Positions 43,079-50,613 of a stretch of 64,000 bases of DNA are shown here, piece after piece; within the stretch, counting starts at the first letter, position 1, and each line of letters opens with the position of its first letter. The stretch comes from Citrifermentans bemidjiense Bem. GTDB lineage: Bacteria > Desulfobacterota > Desulfuromonadia > Geobacterales > Geobacteraceae. Made by a program: the position numbers and the translations under genes. Where the stretch lies: contig NC_011146.1 of the NCBI RefSeq assembly GCF_000020725.1, positions 4,096,001 to 4,160,000 of the forward strand, read 5' to 3'. The notes under the pieces are model-generated. The model saw only the letters and a list, made by a program, of their open reading frames with translations, was not told the DNA's origin and did no database searches.

Positions 43079-44980
43079 ATGCCGCAGCGCCGACCGGGTC
43101 TCATCGCCCTCGTCTCTATCACGTTTCTCGCCGTCTCCACCGCAATCAGACTGATGCTCCTGGCCATGACCCCCAAAGGGGCCGGGCTCGGCGCCGTTTT
43201 GCTTTTGAAGGCCGCCGCCACAGGGTTCTTCTTCGACCTGGTCACCCTTTCCTACGCGCTGCTGCCGGTAGCGCTCTACCTGATCCTGCTCCCGCGCCGC
43301 GTCGCCACCCACCGCTCCCACGCCTGGTTTTTGCGCCTGCTTTTCACGGTCTACCTGGGTGTGCTGGTCTTCGACGCCTGCTCCGAGTACCTCTTCTTCG
43401 ACGAGTTCGGGACCCGCTTCAACTTCATCGCCGTGGACTACCTGGTCTACACCCAGGAGGTGATCGGCAACATCCGCGAGTCGTATCCCCTCACCCCCAT
43501 CTTCTCGGGGATCGGCATCGTGGCGCTAGCCGGAGCCTGGCTCCTTAGGAAGTACCTGGACCGCGGGATCAACGTCACCTTTACCGGACCGTACCGCCGC
43601 ATCGGCGCGCTTTTGGTGCTGCCGGCGCTACTCTCCTACTCCCTGGTGCACGTCTCTTACTCCTCCATCTCCTACAACAACTTCGCCAACGAGCTGGCGG
43701 GCAACGGCATCTACAACCTCTTCGCCGCCTTCGTCAACAACGAGCTTTCCTTCACCAGGTTCTACCGGACCAAGCCGCAGGACCAGGTAAACAGCAGGCT
43801 GAGGACGCTGGTGGCCGAGCGCAACAACAGCTTCGTCAACCCAAGCTCCGAGCGTTTCACCAGGAGCATCCGTAGCGAGGGGAAAGAGCAGCATCTGAAC
43901 CTCGTGGTGGTGGTCGAGGAGAGCCTTTCCGCAGAGTACCTCGGGAGCTTCGGGAACAAGGACAACCTCACCCCGAACCTGGACCGGCTCGCCTCCCAGT
44001 CGCTTTTATTCACCAACCTCTACGCCACCGGCACCCGGACCGTGCGCGGGCTGGAGGCGCTCACCCTTTCCATCCCTCCCCTGCCAGGCACCTCGATCAT
44101 GAAGCGCCCCAACAACTCCGGCTTCCGTTCCTGGGGTGAGATCCTGAACGCCAAAGGGTATGAGTCGAAGTACATCTACGCCGGGCACGGCTACTTCGAC
44201 AATATGAACGCCTTTTTCTCCGGCAACGGCTACTCCATAGTGGACCGCGCCGACTTCGCCAAGGACGAGGTGACCTTCTCCAACATCTGGGGGGTCTGCG
44301 ACGAGGACCTGTTCCGGAAGGTGATCAAGGAGGGGAGCAAGTCGTACGCGGCTAAGAAGCCCTTCTTCTCCATGGTGATGACCACCTCCAACCACCGTCC
44401 CTTCACCTACCCTGCCGGGCGCATCGACATCGCGCCGAAGACCGGGAGAAAAGGAGGGGTGAAGTACGCCGACTACGCCATCGGGAGGCTTATCGCAGAG
44501 GCGAGCAGCCAGCCATGGTTCAAGGACACCGTCTTCGTCATCATCGCCGACCATTGCGGCGGCAGCGCCGGGAAGACCGACATCCCGGTCAAGAGGTACG
44601 AGATCCCGATGCTGGTCTACTCCCCGGCGCACGTGAATCCCGGGCGCGTGGAGAAGCTGATGAGCCAGATCGACGTGGCCCCGACGGTGCTCGGGATGAT
44701 GAACATGAGCTATCAAAGCGATTTTCTGGGGCGCGACGCCCTGAAGGAAAGCGGGCAGGAGCCGCGAGCCTTCATCTCGACCTACCAAAAGCTCGGCTAC
44801 CTGACCGAGGACCGGCTCTTGGTGCTGGGCCCGCAGAAGTACGCTGCGCAGTACCAGGTGGACAGGAAAAGCGGCGAGGCGAAAAAGCAGGCGGTAAGCG
44901 AAGAATTCTTAGGCGACATGCTGGCCTACTACCAGGGAGGGGACTACCTGTACCAGCACAGGCTGAACCGGCTTCGTTAG
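43079..44980 (+). CDS. LtaS/MdoB-like sulfatase-fold phosphoglycerol or phosphoethanolamine transferase
   Basis: A 633-residue protein from the ATG at 43079 (GAGG upstream), with five membrane helices in the first 220 residues and a large periplasmic alkaline-phosphatase/sulfatase domain. Metal-site and catalytic landmarks: VVVVEESLSAEYLGSFG, the nucleophile region TGTRTVRGLE (Thr319 likely), IIADHCGGSAG and the closing H region. Family members transfer glycerol-phosphate or phosphoethanolamine to envelope glycans. It ends exactly at the start of a truncated PAP2 gene, a common partner in such lipid-remodelling loci. Confidence 0.88.
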   Translation: MPQRRPGLIALVSITFLAVSTAIRLMLLAMTPKGAGLGAVLLLKAAATGFFFDLVTLSYALLPVALYLILLPRRVATHRSHAWFLRLLFTVYLGVLVFDACSEYLFFDEFGTRFNFIAVDYLVYTQEVIGNIRESYPLTPIFSGIGIVALAGAWLLRKYLDRGINVTFTGPYRRIGALLVLPALLSYSLVHVSYSSISYNNFANELAGNGIYNLFAAFVNNELSFTRFYRTKPQDQVNSRLRTLVAERNNSFVNPSSERFTRSIRSEGKEQHLNLVVVVEESLSAEYLGSFGNKDNLTPNLDRLASQSLLFTNLYATGTRTVRGLEALTLSIPPLPGTSIMKRPNNSGFRSWGEILNAKGYESKYIYAGHGYFDNMNAFFSGNGYSIVDRADFAKDEVTFSNIWGVCDEDLFRKVIKEGSKSYAAKKPFFSMVMTTSNHRPFTYPAGRIDIAPKTGRKGGVKYADYAIGRLIAEASSQPWFKDTVFVIIADHCGGSAGKTDIPVKRYEIPMLVYSPAHVNPGRVEKLMSQIDVAPTVLGMMNMSYQSDFLGRDALKESGQEPRAFISTYQKLGYLTEDRLLVLGPQKYAAQYQVDRKSGEAKKQAVSEEFLGDMLAYYQGGDYLYQHRLNRLR

Positions 44981-45280
44981 ATGACACAGAAGCTGGACCG
45001 GAAATTCCGGCTCACGCACCGGATCCTGCCGCTGGCGGTTTTTGCGGCGGCGGCACTGTGGTGCGAGTTGACCGACGTTGACCTGACGCTCTCCGACCGC
45101 TACTTCGATTTCGCCAAGGGGGTATGGCCGCAGAAGGACGCCTGGTGGGCCGAGAAGCTGATACACCTGAGGGGAAGGGACCTGATCACCTGCATCGGCG
45201 CGGGAGCGCTATTGGGGTGGCTGGCGAGCTTTATCTCCGACAGGCTCAGGCCGCAGCGCTGGCGGTTTACCTACCGATGA
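44981..45280 (+). pseudogene. Truncated PAP2-family phosphatase, N-terminal part only
   Basis: The 99-residue frame begins immediately after the sulfatase stop. LTDVDLTLSDRYFDFAKGVWP and the following helix (DLITCIGAGALLGWLASFI) match the N-terminus of membrane PAP2 phosphatases of about 240 residues. The catalytic parts (KxxxxxxRP, PSGH, SRxxxxxHxxxD) are missing: the frame ends after RWRFTYR and no continuation appears in any frame. G/C palindromes and a DUF559 module lie just downstream, so an insertion-deletion event probably removed the rest. Confidence 0.7.
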
Positions 45281-45368
45281 GGCGGGTGCTGGCGAGGGAT
45301 TGATTCGATTGGGGCAGGTCAGTGAAGCTGGCAGAGAGGGACCCTCAAAGGTTAGGCGAGGCTACTGC

Positions 45369-45387
45369 GTCCCCCCCTTTGCGAATG
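45369..45387. repeat. Partial copy of the DUF559-flanking palindrome
   Basis: CGTCCCCCCCTTTGCGAA, the same as the first half of the left arm at 45451, ending where the second half should begin. Confidence 0.6.
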
Positions 45388-45446
45388 TTCATCCGGGAAT
45401 TCCGTGAATATGGGAAAATGCTGCCTACCAACCACAGCACGTGCAC

Positions 45447-45845
45447 TTACGTCCCCCCCTTTGCGAAGGGGGGACAGGGGGGATTTGCTCTTTGTTGGCA
45501 GATCCGAAATATCTCTTCCAGAACCGCCGCCGTTTCCAATAATACCTGTCGATTGTCGAATCTAAGAACCGTCAACCCCTGTTCTTGAAGAAACAGATCG
45601 CGCGCGACATCACGTTTGCCATGCTCCTCCTGAAGGTGCTGGCTGCCATCCACCTCAATCACCAGCAGTGCTGCGGCAGCAAAGAAATCGACTACATAAG
45701 GCCCCACCGGTTTCTGCCGGTTGAACTGGACTCCAAGGAGTTGCCTGCCCCGTAGATGAGACCACAGCAGTTGCTCTGCATCTGTCATCTGCTTGCGCAG
45801 TTTGCGCGATGCCCCCTTCAACTGGTGGTTGTATGGTCTGACCAA
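45447..45845 (-). CDS. DUF559 (Vsr/REase-like) endonuclease domain protein
   Basis: About 132 residues from the TTG at 45845 (GGGGGG in the flanking palindrome lies just upstream and could act as ribosome-binding site); the first ATG is at 45788. PYNHQLKGASRKLRKQMTDAEQLLWSHLRGRQL, VGPYVVDFFAAAALLVIEVDGSQH and RFDNRQVLLETAAVLEEI match DUF559, a PD-(D/E)xK-fold family related to the Vsr mismatch endonuclease; Asp, Glu, Asp in DFF and EVDG are the catalytic candidates. The last dozen residues (ANPPCPPFAKGGT) are encoded by the left palindrome. Confidence 0.85.
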   Translation of the reverse strand: MVRPYNHQLKGASRKLRKQMTDAEQLLWSHLRGRQLLGVQFNRQKPVGPYVVDFFAAAALLVIEVDGSQHLQEEHGKRDVARDLFLQEQGLTVLRFDNRQVLLETAAVLEEIFRICQQRANPPCPPFAKGGT

Positions 45846-45884
45846 GGCAAATCCCCCCTGCCCCCCCCTTCGCAAAGGGGGGAA
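45452..45884. mobile_element. DUF559 gene bracketed by inverted G-rich palindromes, putative mobile module
   Basis: The left arm (45452-45488) and right arm (45847-45884) are near-perfect inverted copies of each other over about 36 bp; each is itself a CCCCCCTTTGCGAAGGGGGG palindrome plus an AAATCCCCCCTG tail. Between them lies only the DUF559 gene. The layout recalls REP elements with a resident nuclease (RAYT/REPIN-like), but no transposase is present, and target-site duplications cannot be confirmed. Confidence 0.5.
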
Positions 45885-45950
45885 CTTTAATTCACCTGCA
45901 GCGGCTAACGGGCAGAATTCCCCTTGATTCCTCGAAGAACCTTCATGTTC

Positions 45951-47276
45951 CTACTGCTCCTCCGGCTCATTGCCGGCAGGCTCTTTCCTCGCGCCGTTGC
46001 CGCGCCTCGGAATCTTCTGGCCGTGGGGATCGACCTCGGGCTGCCCCAGCTTCTGATCGAGGTAATCGACGATCCCGGCGCCGTGGATGTGCTCCAGCCG
46101 GTGCGCGGTCGGATGCACCGCCTCCTCGGGGGTCCCGATGGAAGCTAGATAACTCTCCCACAGGCGATGGGCGCGCAGTACGTTAGCCGCCTGCTTCTCC
46201 CCCACCTGCGTCAGCCGGTACCCCTGCGGCAAGGCCTCGATCAAACCCTCCGACTCCATCTGTTTCACCGCCTTCCATAGGGTCCCCGGCTGCGGCACCT
46301 GCACGAACTGCTGCAGCACCTTGAGCGGGGTCTCCTTCTGCTGGCGCAGGACCGTGATCAGCACGTCCTCCACCACCTGCTGCGGGATCATGTTGCGCAA
46401 CCGGCGCCACCGGGCCAAAAGCCCATAGCGCGGCGCCACCACCAGCACCGCGAGAAACTGCAGGGTGCAAAAGAGCATCACCGCCCCGCCCCCCGCCGAG
46501 TCCAGCCAGACGCAGAGATACAACCCGCCGATCACGCTGGTCACCCCGAACAGCGACGCCAGCGCCATCATCTTGTCCAGCCGGTCGCTCAAAAGGTAGG
46601 CGGTCGCAGCCGGCGTGATCAAAAGCCCCACCACCAGGATCACCCCCACCATGCTCACCGCGCTCACCACCACCATGGAGACGCACCCGGTCAGCGCGTA
46701 GTCCAAAAGGAGCACGGGGAGCCCCGTCGAAGCCGCCATGATGGGATCGAAACTGGCCAACTGGAAGTGGCGGAAGAAGAGGACCAGGATGGTGAGGACG
46801 GAGGCGGAGACGATGGCGCTGGCCCAAAGGTCGGTGTCGGCCACCCCCAGGATGTCCCCCATGATGAAGTGCATCAGGTCGATGTGGATGTACTGCCGGA
46901 AGATGGAAACCACCACGACACCCAGGGCGAAGACGCCGGTGTACATGATGCCGATGACCGTGTCCTCCTTGACCCGGGAGACCTTGGAGACCACCCCGAT
47001 CAGGGCGACGGTGATGATGGCGGCAATGAGCGAGCCGAGCAGCATGGCCGGCGCGTAAGCCTCCACCCCGAAGAGAAGCTTCATGGCGAGGTAGCCACCA
47101 GCCACCCCGGCGATCATGGCGTGGGAGAGGGCGTCTCCCAGAAAGGCCATCCGCCTCAACACCACCAGCGACCCCACCGCGCCCGAAACGAGCGCCACGG
47201 CGCAGCCGCCGATCAGGGCCTTCTGGAAATAGGTCTCCGTGAGCGGAGCCCAAAATGCATGGATGAGGAAATTCAT
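45951..47276 (-). CDS. Metal ABC transporter permease fused to DtxR/MntR-like domain
   Basis: A 441-residue protein. Residues about 1-285 are a ZnuB/MntB-type permease with eight or so helices (GDALSHAMIAGVAGGYLAMK, VLLLDYALTGCVSMVVVSAVSMVG). The C-terminal 130 residues form a winged-helix plus metal-binding region of the DtxR/MntR type (VLQQFVQVPQPGTLWKAVKQMESEGLIEALPQGYRLTQVG, then LRAHRLWESYLAS and HPTAHRLEHIHGAG). A cytoplasmic repressor-like tail may sense the imported metal and gate the transporter, or the fusion may be used as a regulator. Gene order permease-ATPase-small-binding protein is intact. Confidence 0.9.
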   Translation of the reverse strand: MNFLIHAFWAPLTETYFQKALIGGCAVALVSGAVGSLVVLRRMAFLGDALSHAMIAGVAGGYLAMKLLFGVEAYAPAMLLGSLIAAIITVALIGVVSKVSRVKEDTVIGIMYTGVFALGVVVVSIFRQYIHIDLMHFIMGDILGVADTDLWASAIVSASVLTILVLFFRHFQLASFDPIMAASTGLPVLLLDYALTGCVSMVVVSAVSMVGVILVVGLLITPAATAYLLSDRLDKMMALASLFGVTSVIGGLYLCVWLDSAGGGAVMLFCTLQFLAVLVVAPRYGLLARWRRLRNMIPQQVVEDVLITVLRQQKETPLKVLQQFVQVPQPGTLWKAVKQMESEGLIEALPQGYRLTQVGEKQAANVLRAHRLWESYLASIGTPEEAVHPTAHRLEHIHGAGIVDYLDQKLGQPEVDPHGQKIPRRGNGARKEPAGNEPEEQ

Positions 47277-48040
47277 CGCCCCCCCTCCTTGGCCATCAGG
47301 TCGGTGAAGACCCTGAGGCGCCCCTCGTAGACCTGGCTCAAGAGTTCCTCCTGCAACACGGCGGCGGGAGGTCCGAAGGCGTAGAGCCGCTGCTTCAAGA
47401 GAACCAGGTTGTCGAAGTACTCGGCCGCGGTGGCGAGATCGTGGTGCACCACGACCAGGGTCTTCCCGGCCGCCTTGGCCCGTTCCAGGACGTCGAGTAT
47501 GGCCCGCTCGGTGGCAGCGTCCACCCCGGCGAAAGGCTCGTCCAGGAGCAGGATGTCGGAACCCTGCGCCAGCGCCCGCGCCAGGAACACCCGCTGCTGC
47601 TGCCCGCCCGAGAGCTGCCCTATCTGGCGCTCGGCGAAGTCCGACATGCGGACCATGGAGAGCGCCTCCAGTGCCGCCTCGCGGTCCGCCGCGGAAGGGG
47701 AGCGGTACCAGGGGACGTGCTGGTAGCGCCCCATGAGCGCCACCTCCCGGACGGTGATGGGGAAATCCCAGTCCACGGCGCCGCGCTGCGGGACGTAGGC
47801 CACCTTCCCCTTGGCCTTCTGCACATCCTCGCCGCCGATGAGGATCTCCCCCACGTCCGGCTTCTCGAAACCGAGTATGGCCTTGATCAGCGTGGACTTC
47901 CCCGATCCGTTGGGGCCGATCACACCTACCAGTTGATCCTTTTCGATCCTGACCGACACGTCGAGAAGCGCTGGGCGCGCGCCGTAAGAGACGGTCAGGT
48001 GGCGCACCTCGATGGCGGGAATCCCTTTACCGTTGTTCAT
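47273..48040 (-). CDS. Metal ABC transporter ATPase (ZnuC/MntA-like)
   Basis: A 255-residue ATPase with Walker A GPNGSGKST (about 37-45), Q-loop YVPQRGAVDWDFPI (typical of Mn/Zn uptake ATPases), signature LSGGQQQRVFLARAL, Walker B ILLLDEPFAGVD and switch His VHHD. Overlaps the permease by 4 nt and the upstream small gene by 14 nt, so the set is one operon with 48553-49464. Drives import of Mn2+, Zn2+ or Fe2+; the metal cannot be told from sequence. Confidence 0.95.
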   Translation of the reverse strand: MNNGKGIPAIEVRHLTVSYGARPALLDVSVRIEKDQLVGVIGPNGSGKSTLIKAILGFEKPDVGEILIGGEDVQKAKGKVAYVPQRGAVDWDFPITVREVALMGRYQHVPWYRSPSAADREAALEALSMVRMSDFAERQIGQLSGGQQQRVFLARALAQGSDILLLDEPFAGVDAATERAILDVLERAKAAGKTLVVVHHDLATAAEYFDNLVLLKQRLYAFGPPAAVLQEELLSQVYEGRLRVFTDLMAKEGGR

Positions 48041-48533
48041 GACTCCCCTCCCCGGCAGCAGTAAGATCGAACGGGACCGAGCCCGCCACCACCGCTCCCT
48101 TCTCCCCCCAGAGCGTCTGGTCGGCGATCACCCGCCCCCCTTGCAAGAGCCTCACCCGCAGCGCATGGTCCCGCGTCTCGCCCTGCGGGGGGATGGCCCT
48201 GACATAGATCTCGTTATGGCCCAGCACCAGCCCCGGCACCGGCGTAAGGGATTTGGCGACCCCGGCGGGGAGGGGGCGCTCGCTTTGGTAGATCTCCCGG
48301 TCCGCCACCCGCACCAAAAGCGTCGCCTTCGCGCTCGCTTCACCCTTGAGGGCGAAGGGGTCGGCTGCCGTGGCGAAGCTTGGCGTCAACTCCAGGGTGT
48401 AGGCCTTAGCCGGCGCCTCGGTCAGTTTCTCCGCGGCTGCCACAGGGGGCTTATGCCGGTCGCGCTCGTAGCTGTACAGGGAAAGCCCCCCGATCAGCAC
48501 CAGCCAGATTGTCGCCACCAATAAAAACCTCAT
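48027..48533 (-). CDS. Membrane-anchored hypothetical protein within the metal ABC operon
   Basis: A 168-residue protein with one N-terminal helix (RFLLVATIWLVLIGGLSLYSY) and a beta-rich, Ig-like exported part (LELTPSFATAADPFALKGEASAKATLLVRV, LGHNEIYVRAIPPQGE). No named domain recognised. It lies between the binding-protein and ATPase genes, overlapping the ATPase by 14 nt, so it is likely an accessory, perhaps a periplasmic scaffold for the binding protein. Confidence 0.7.
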   Translation of the reverse strand: MRFLLVATIWLVLIGGLSLYSYERDRHKPPVAAAEKLTEAPAKAYTLELTPSFATAADPFALKGEASAKATLLVRVADREIYQSERPLPAGVAKSLTPVPGLVLGHNEIYVRAIPPQGETRDHALRVRLLQGGRVIADQTLWGEKGAVVAGSVPFDLTAAGEGSHEQR

Positions 48534-48552
48534 GTCGCTTCCTTCTCCTTCT

Positions 48553-49464
48553 CTACTTGAGGGCCTGGACCATCAAAAGGACGTTCTCCCGCATCATGCC
48601 TAAATAGCTCTCCCCGGCGGAGCCTGCCTTACCCATGGAATCTGAATAGAGCTCGCCGCCGATGGCGACGCCGGTCTCCTGGGCAATCTCGCGGATCTGC
48701 TTGGGATTGATGGTGGTTTCGACGAAGATGGCGCGGGCGCCCGCTTGGCGGATGGATTCAACCACCTGCTGGTGCCGCTTGGGGGTCATCCCTCCCCCCA
48801 CCTCGGCCCCGGTGGACCACCCGACCGGCGCTATGCTCTGGTAACGGTTGTTGGGGTTGAAGCGGTAATCGCGGCAGAAATAGTTGAAGGCGTCATGGGT
48901 GGTGACGAGGATGCGGCGGGAGGGGGGGATGCGTCCTACCTCTTCCTTAATCCAGGCGTCCAGAACCCTCAACTGCTGCAGGTAGAGCGTGCCCCGGGCG
49001 CGGTACTCACCGGCATGCGCCGGGTCGAGCCGCCCCAAAGCTTCGATGATGTTGTTGACGTAGACGGCGGCGTTTTGCACGGAGAACCAGGCGTGCGGGT
49101 CGGGAACGACCTGCCCCCCCTTGCCCAGCTGCAGCGGGGCCACCCCCTGCGAGACGGTGACCAGCTCCTTTCTCGCGTCGCGGGCCAGCGCCCCCATCCA
49201 GTTCTTACCCTCCAGGTGCAGGCCGTTCTCCAGGCAGAGGCTTGCGCTCAGCACCACCTGCACGTCGTCAGGGGTCGGCTGGTAGGTGTGCGGATCGGCG
49301 CCCGGCGCGAGGATGCTGCGGACCGTCAGGCGGTCGCCGGCGACCTGGCGCGCGAAGTCCGCGATCTGGGTGGTCGAGGCGACAACGACCGGCTTTCCCG
49401 CGCCGAAGGCAGCCGCAGGGAGGGAGACGAGCATGAAGAGTAGCGGGATGATTAGGCGCAGCAA
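48553..49464 (-). CDS. Metal ABC transporter substrate-binding protein (ZnuA/TroA family)
   Basis: A 303-residue protein starting at the TTG at 49464, which follows AGGAGG by 7 nt; the ATG 72 bp upstream has no such site and would add a non-signal-like stretch. A signal peptide is followed by VVASTTQIADFARQVAGDRL, ILAPGADPHTYQPTPDD (first His ligand), LENGLHLEG (His), DPHAWFS (His) and VTTHDAFNYFCRDY, and a distal Asp in GGELYSDSMG. The ligand set His/His/His/Asp fits TroA-cluster zinc or manganese binding. A long His-rich loop, as in ZnuA, is absent. First gene of the minus-strand uptake operon. Confidence 0.92.
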   Translation of the reverse strand: MLRLIIPLLFMLVSLPAAAFGAGKPVVVASTTQIADFARQVAGDRLTVRSILAPGADPHTYQPTPDDVQVVLSASLCLENGLHLEGKNWMGALARDARKELVTVSQGVAPLQLGKGGQVVPDPHAWFSVQNAAVYVNNIIEALGRLDPAHAGEYRARGTLYLQQLRVLDAWIKEEVGRIPPSRRILVTTHDAFNYFCRDYRFNPNNRYQSIAPVGWSTGAEVGGGMTPKRHQQVVESIRQAGARAIFVETTINPKQIREIAQETGVAIGGELYSDSMGKAGSAGESYLGMMRENVLLMVQALK

Positions 49465-49857
49465 GGGAATCCTCCTGTCAAGGGTGTCCAGCCGAAAAAA
49501 GCATACCCATTGAAACATCCATTCATTAAATGTCAAACCCGCGCCCTATTCCAAATGATCCAGCGCCGCTCCAGTCACCAACGCCACCTTCTCTCTTAGC
49601 TTCTGTGTCATCGTAACCCCTGTCTGTCAGGAATGCTCCTATATCTGTCACACCGGCAGCCAAAAAGGTACAACACGCAGCCGGGTATGGCAATGCACAA
49701 CCGGGCTCACAATCTGGCTGCCGCCTGATCGGCATCCAGTTGTCAGAGGCCCCTTCCGGTGACATAAACTTTAGACAGAACGCATTTTTCTTGCAGCGAA
49801 ACGCATTATTTGTGCTAGCCTTTGTTTTTTTCAATGTACGGAGGCAAGATCCGATTC
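49465..49857. other. Divergent intergenic region between metal-uptake and lar genes
   Basis: About 390 bp. On the minus strand TTGACA (49531-49536) could be the -35 of the metal-uptake operon, but the expected -10 17 bp on (TCAATG) is weak. A 102-codon minus-strand frame (49526-49834) has low-complexity ends, no ribosome-binding site and no family match, so I do not call it. No riboswitch or clear operator recognised. Confidence 0.45.
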
Positions 49858-50613
49858 ATGCAGAGCAAGGTGATCGAAAACATACTGCAAGAAGTCGGCG
49901 CAGGGTCGCTCGACGTTCAGACTGCACTGGAAAGACTAAAACACCTCCCGTTCGAGGACGTAGGGTGCGCGACGGTGGACCACCACCGCTCGCTGCGCCA
50001 GGGGTTTCCGGAAGTCATCTTCGGCCAGGGGAAGAACTTGGCCCAGATGCGCACCATCATCGCGGCCCTCCTCGCCAAAGGGGGGAACGTGCTCGCCACC
50101 CGCGTCAGCGCCGCCAAAGGGGCGAAGCTCAAGGAGACCTTCCCGCAGGCGGTCTACCACCCCGACGCGCGGGCGCTGACCATCGAGCAGCACCCGGTCG
50201 AGCTGCGCGGCAAGGGGAAGATCCTGGTGGTCTGCGCCGGCACCTCGGATATCCCGGTGGCGGCGGAGGCGCTCCTCACGGCGCGCCTGATGGGGAACGA
50301 GGTGGAGCATATCTACGACGTGGGGGTGGCGGGGCTGCATCGGTTGCTCGCGCGGCGCAGCGCTCTCGCCGAGGCATCGGTGATCATCGTGGTCGCCGGC
50401 ATGGAAGGGGCGCTCCCCTCGGTGGTCGGGGGGCTGGTGGACAAGCCGGTGATAGCGGTCCCCACCTCCATAGGCTACGGCGCCTCCTTCGGCGGCGTGG
50501 CGGCGCTATTGGGGATGCTCAACTCCTGCGCCGCGGGGGTCACCGTGGTGAACATAGACAACGGCTTCGGAGCGGCGTACGCCGCGAGCCTGATGAATAG
50601 GGTGCATCGATGA
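49858..50613 (+). CDS. larB: LarB, pyridinium-3,5-biscarboxylic acid mononucleotide synthase
   Basis: A 251-residue enzyme; the ATG at 49858 is chosen (GGAGG lies about 13 nt upstream). PurE-like motifs include DHHRSLRQGFPEVIFGQGKN, LVVCAGTSDIPVAAEA and VVAGMEGALPSVVGGL. LarB carboxylates and hydrolyses nicotinic acid adenine dinucleotide, starting synthesis of the nickel-pincer cofactor. It overlaps larC by 4 nt (ATGA). The sulphur transferase larE and a lactate racemase larA are not in the window. Confidence 0.93.
   Translation: MQSKVIENILQEVGAGSLDVQTALERLKHLPFEDVGCATVDHHRSLRQGFPEVIFGQGKNLAQMRTIIAALLAKGGNVLATRVSAAKGAKLKETFPQAVYHPDARALTIEQHPVELRGKGKILVVCAGTSDIPVAAEALLTARLMGNEVEHIYDVGVAGLHRLLARRSALAEASVIIVVAGMEGALPSVVGGLVDKPVIAVPTSIGYGASFGGVAALLGMLNSCAAGVTVVNIDNGFGAAYAASLMNRVHR

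Noticed and set aside
45281-45450. Continuation of the PAP2 gene in another frame after a simple frameshift
   Set aside because: None of the PAP2 catalytic motifs appears in any frame of the following DNA, so the remainder is deleted rather than shifted.
49526-49834. 102-codon minus-strand frame between the metal-uptake and lar genes
   Set aside because: No ribosome-binding site or family match, and it covers the expected promoter region of both divergent operons.
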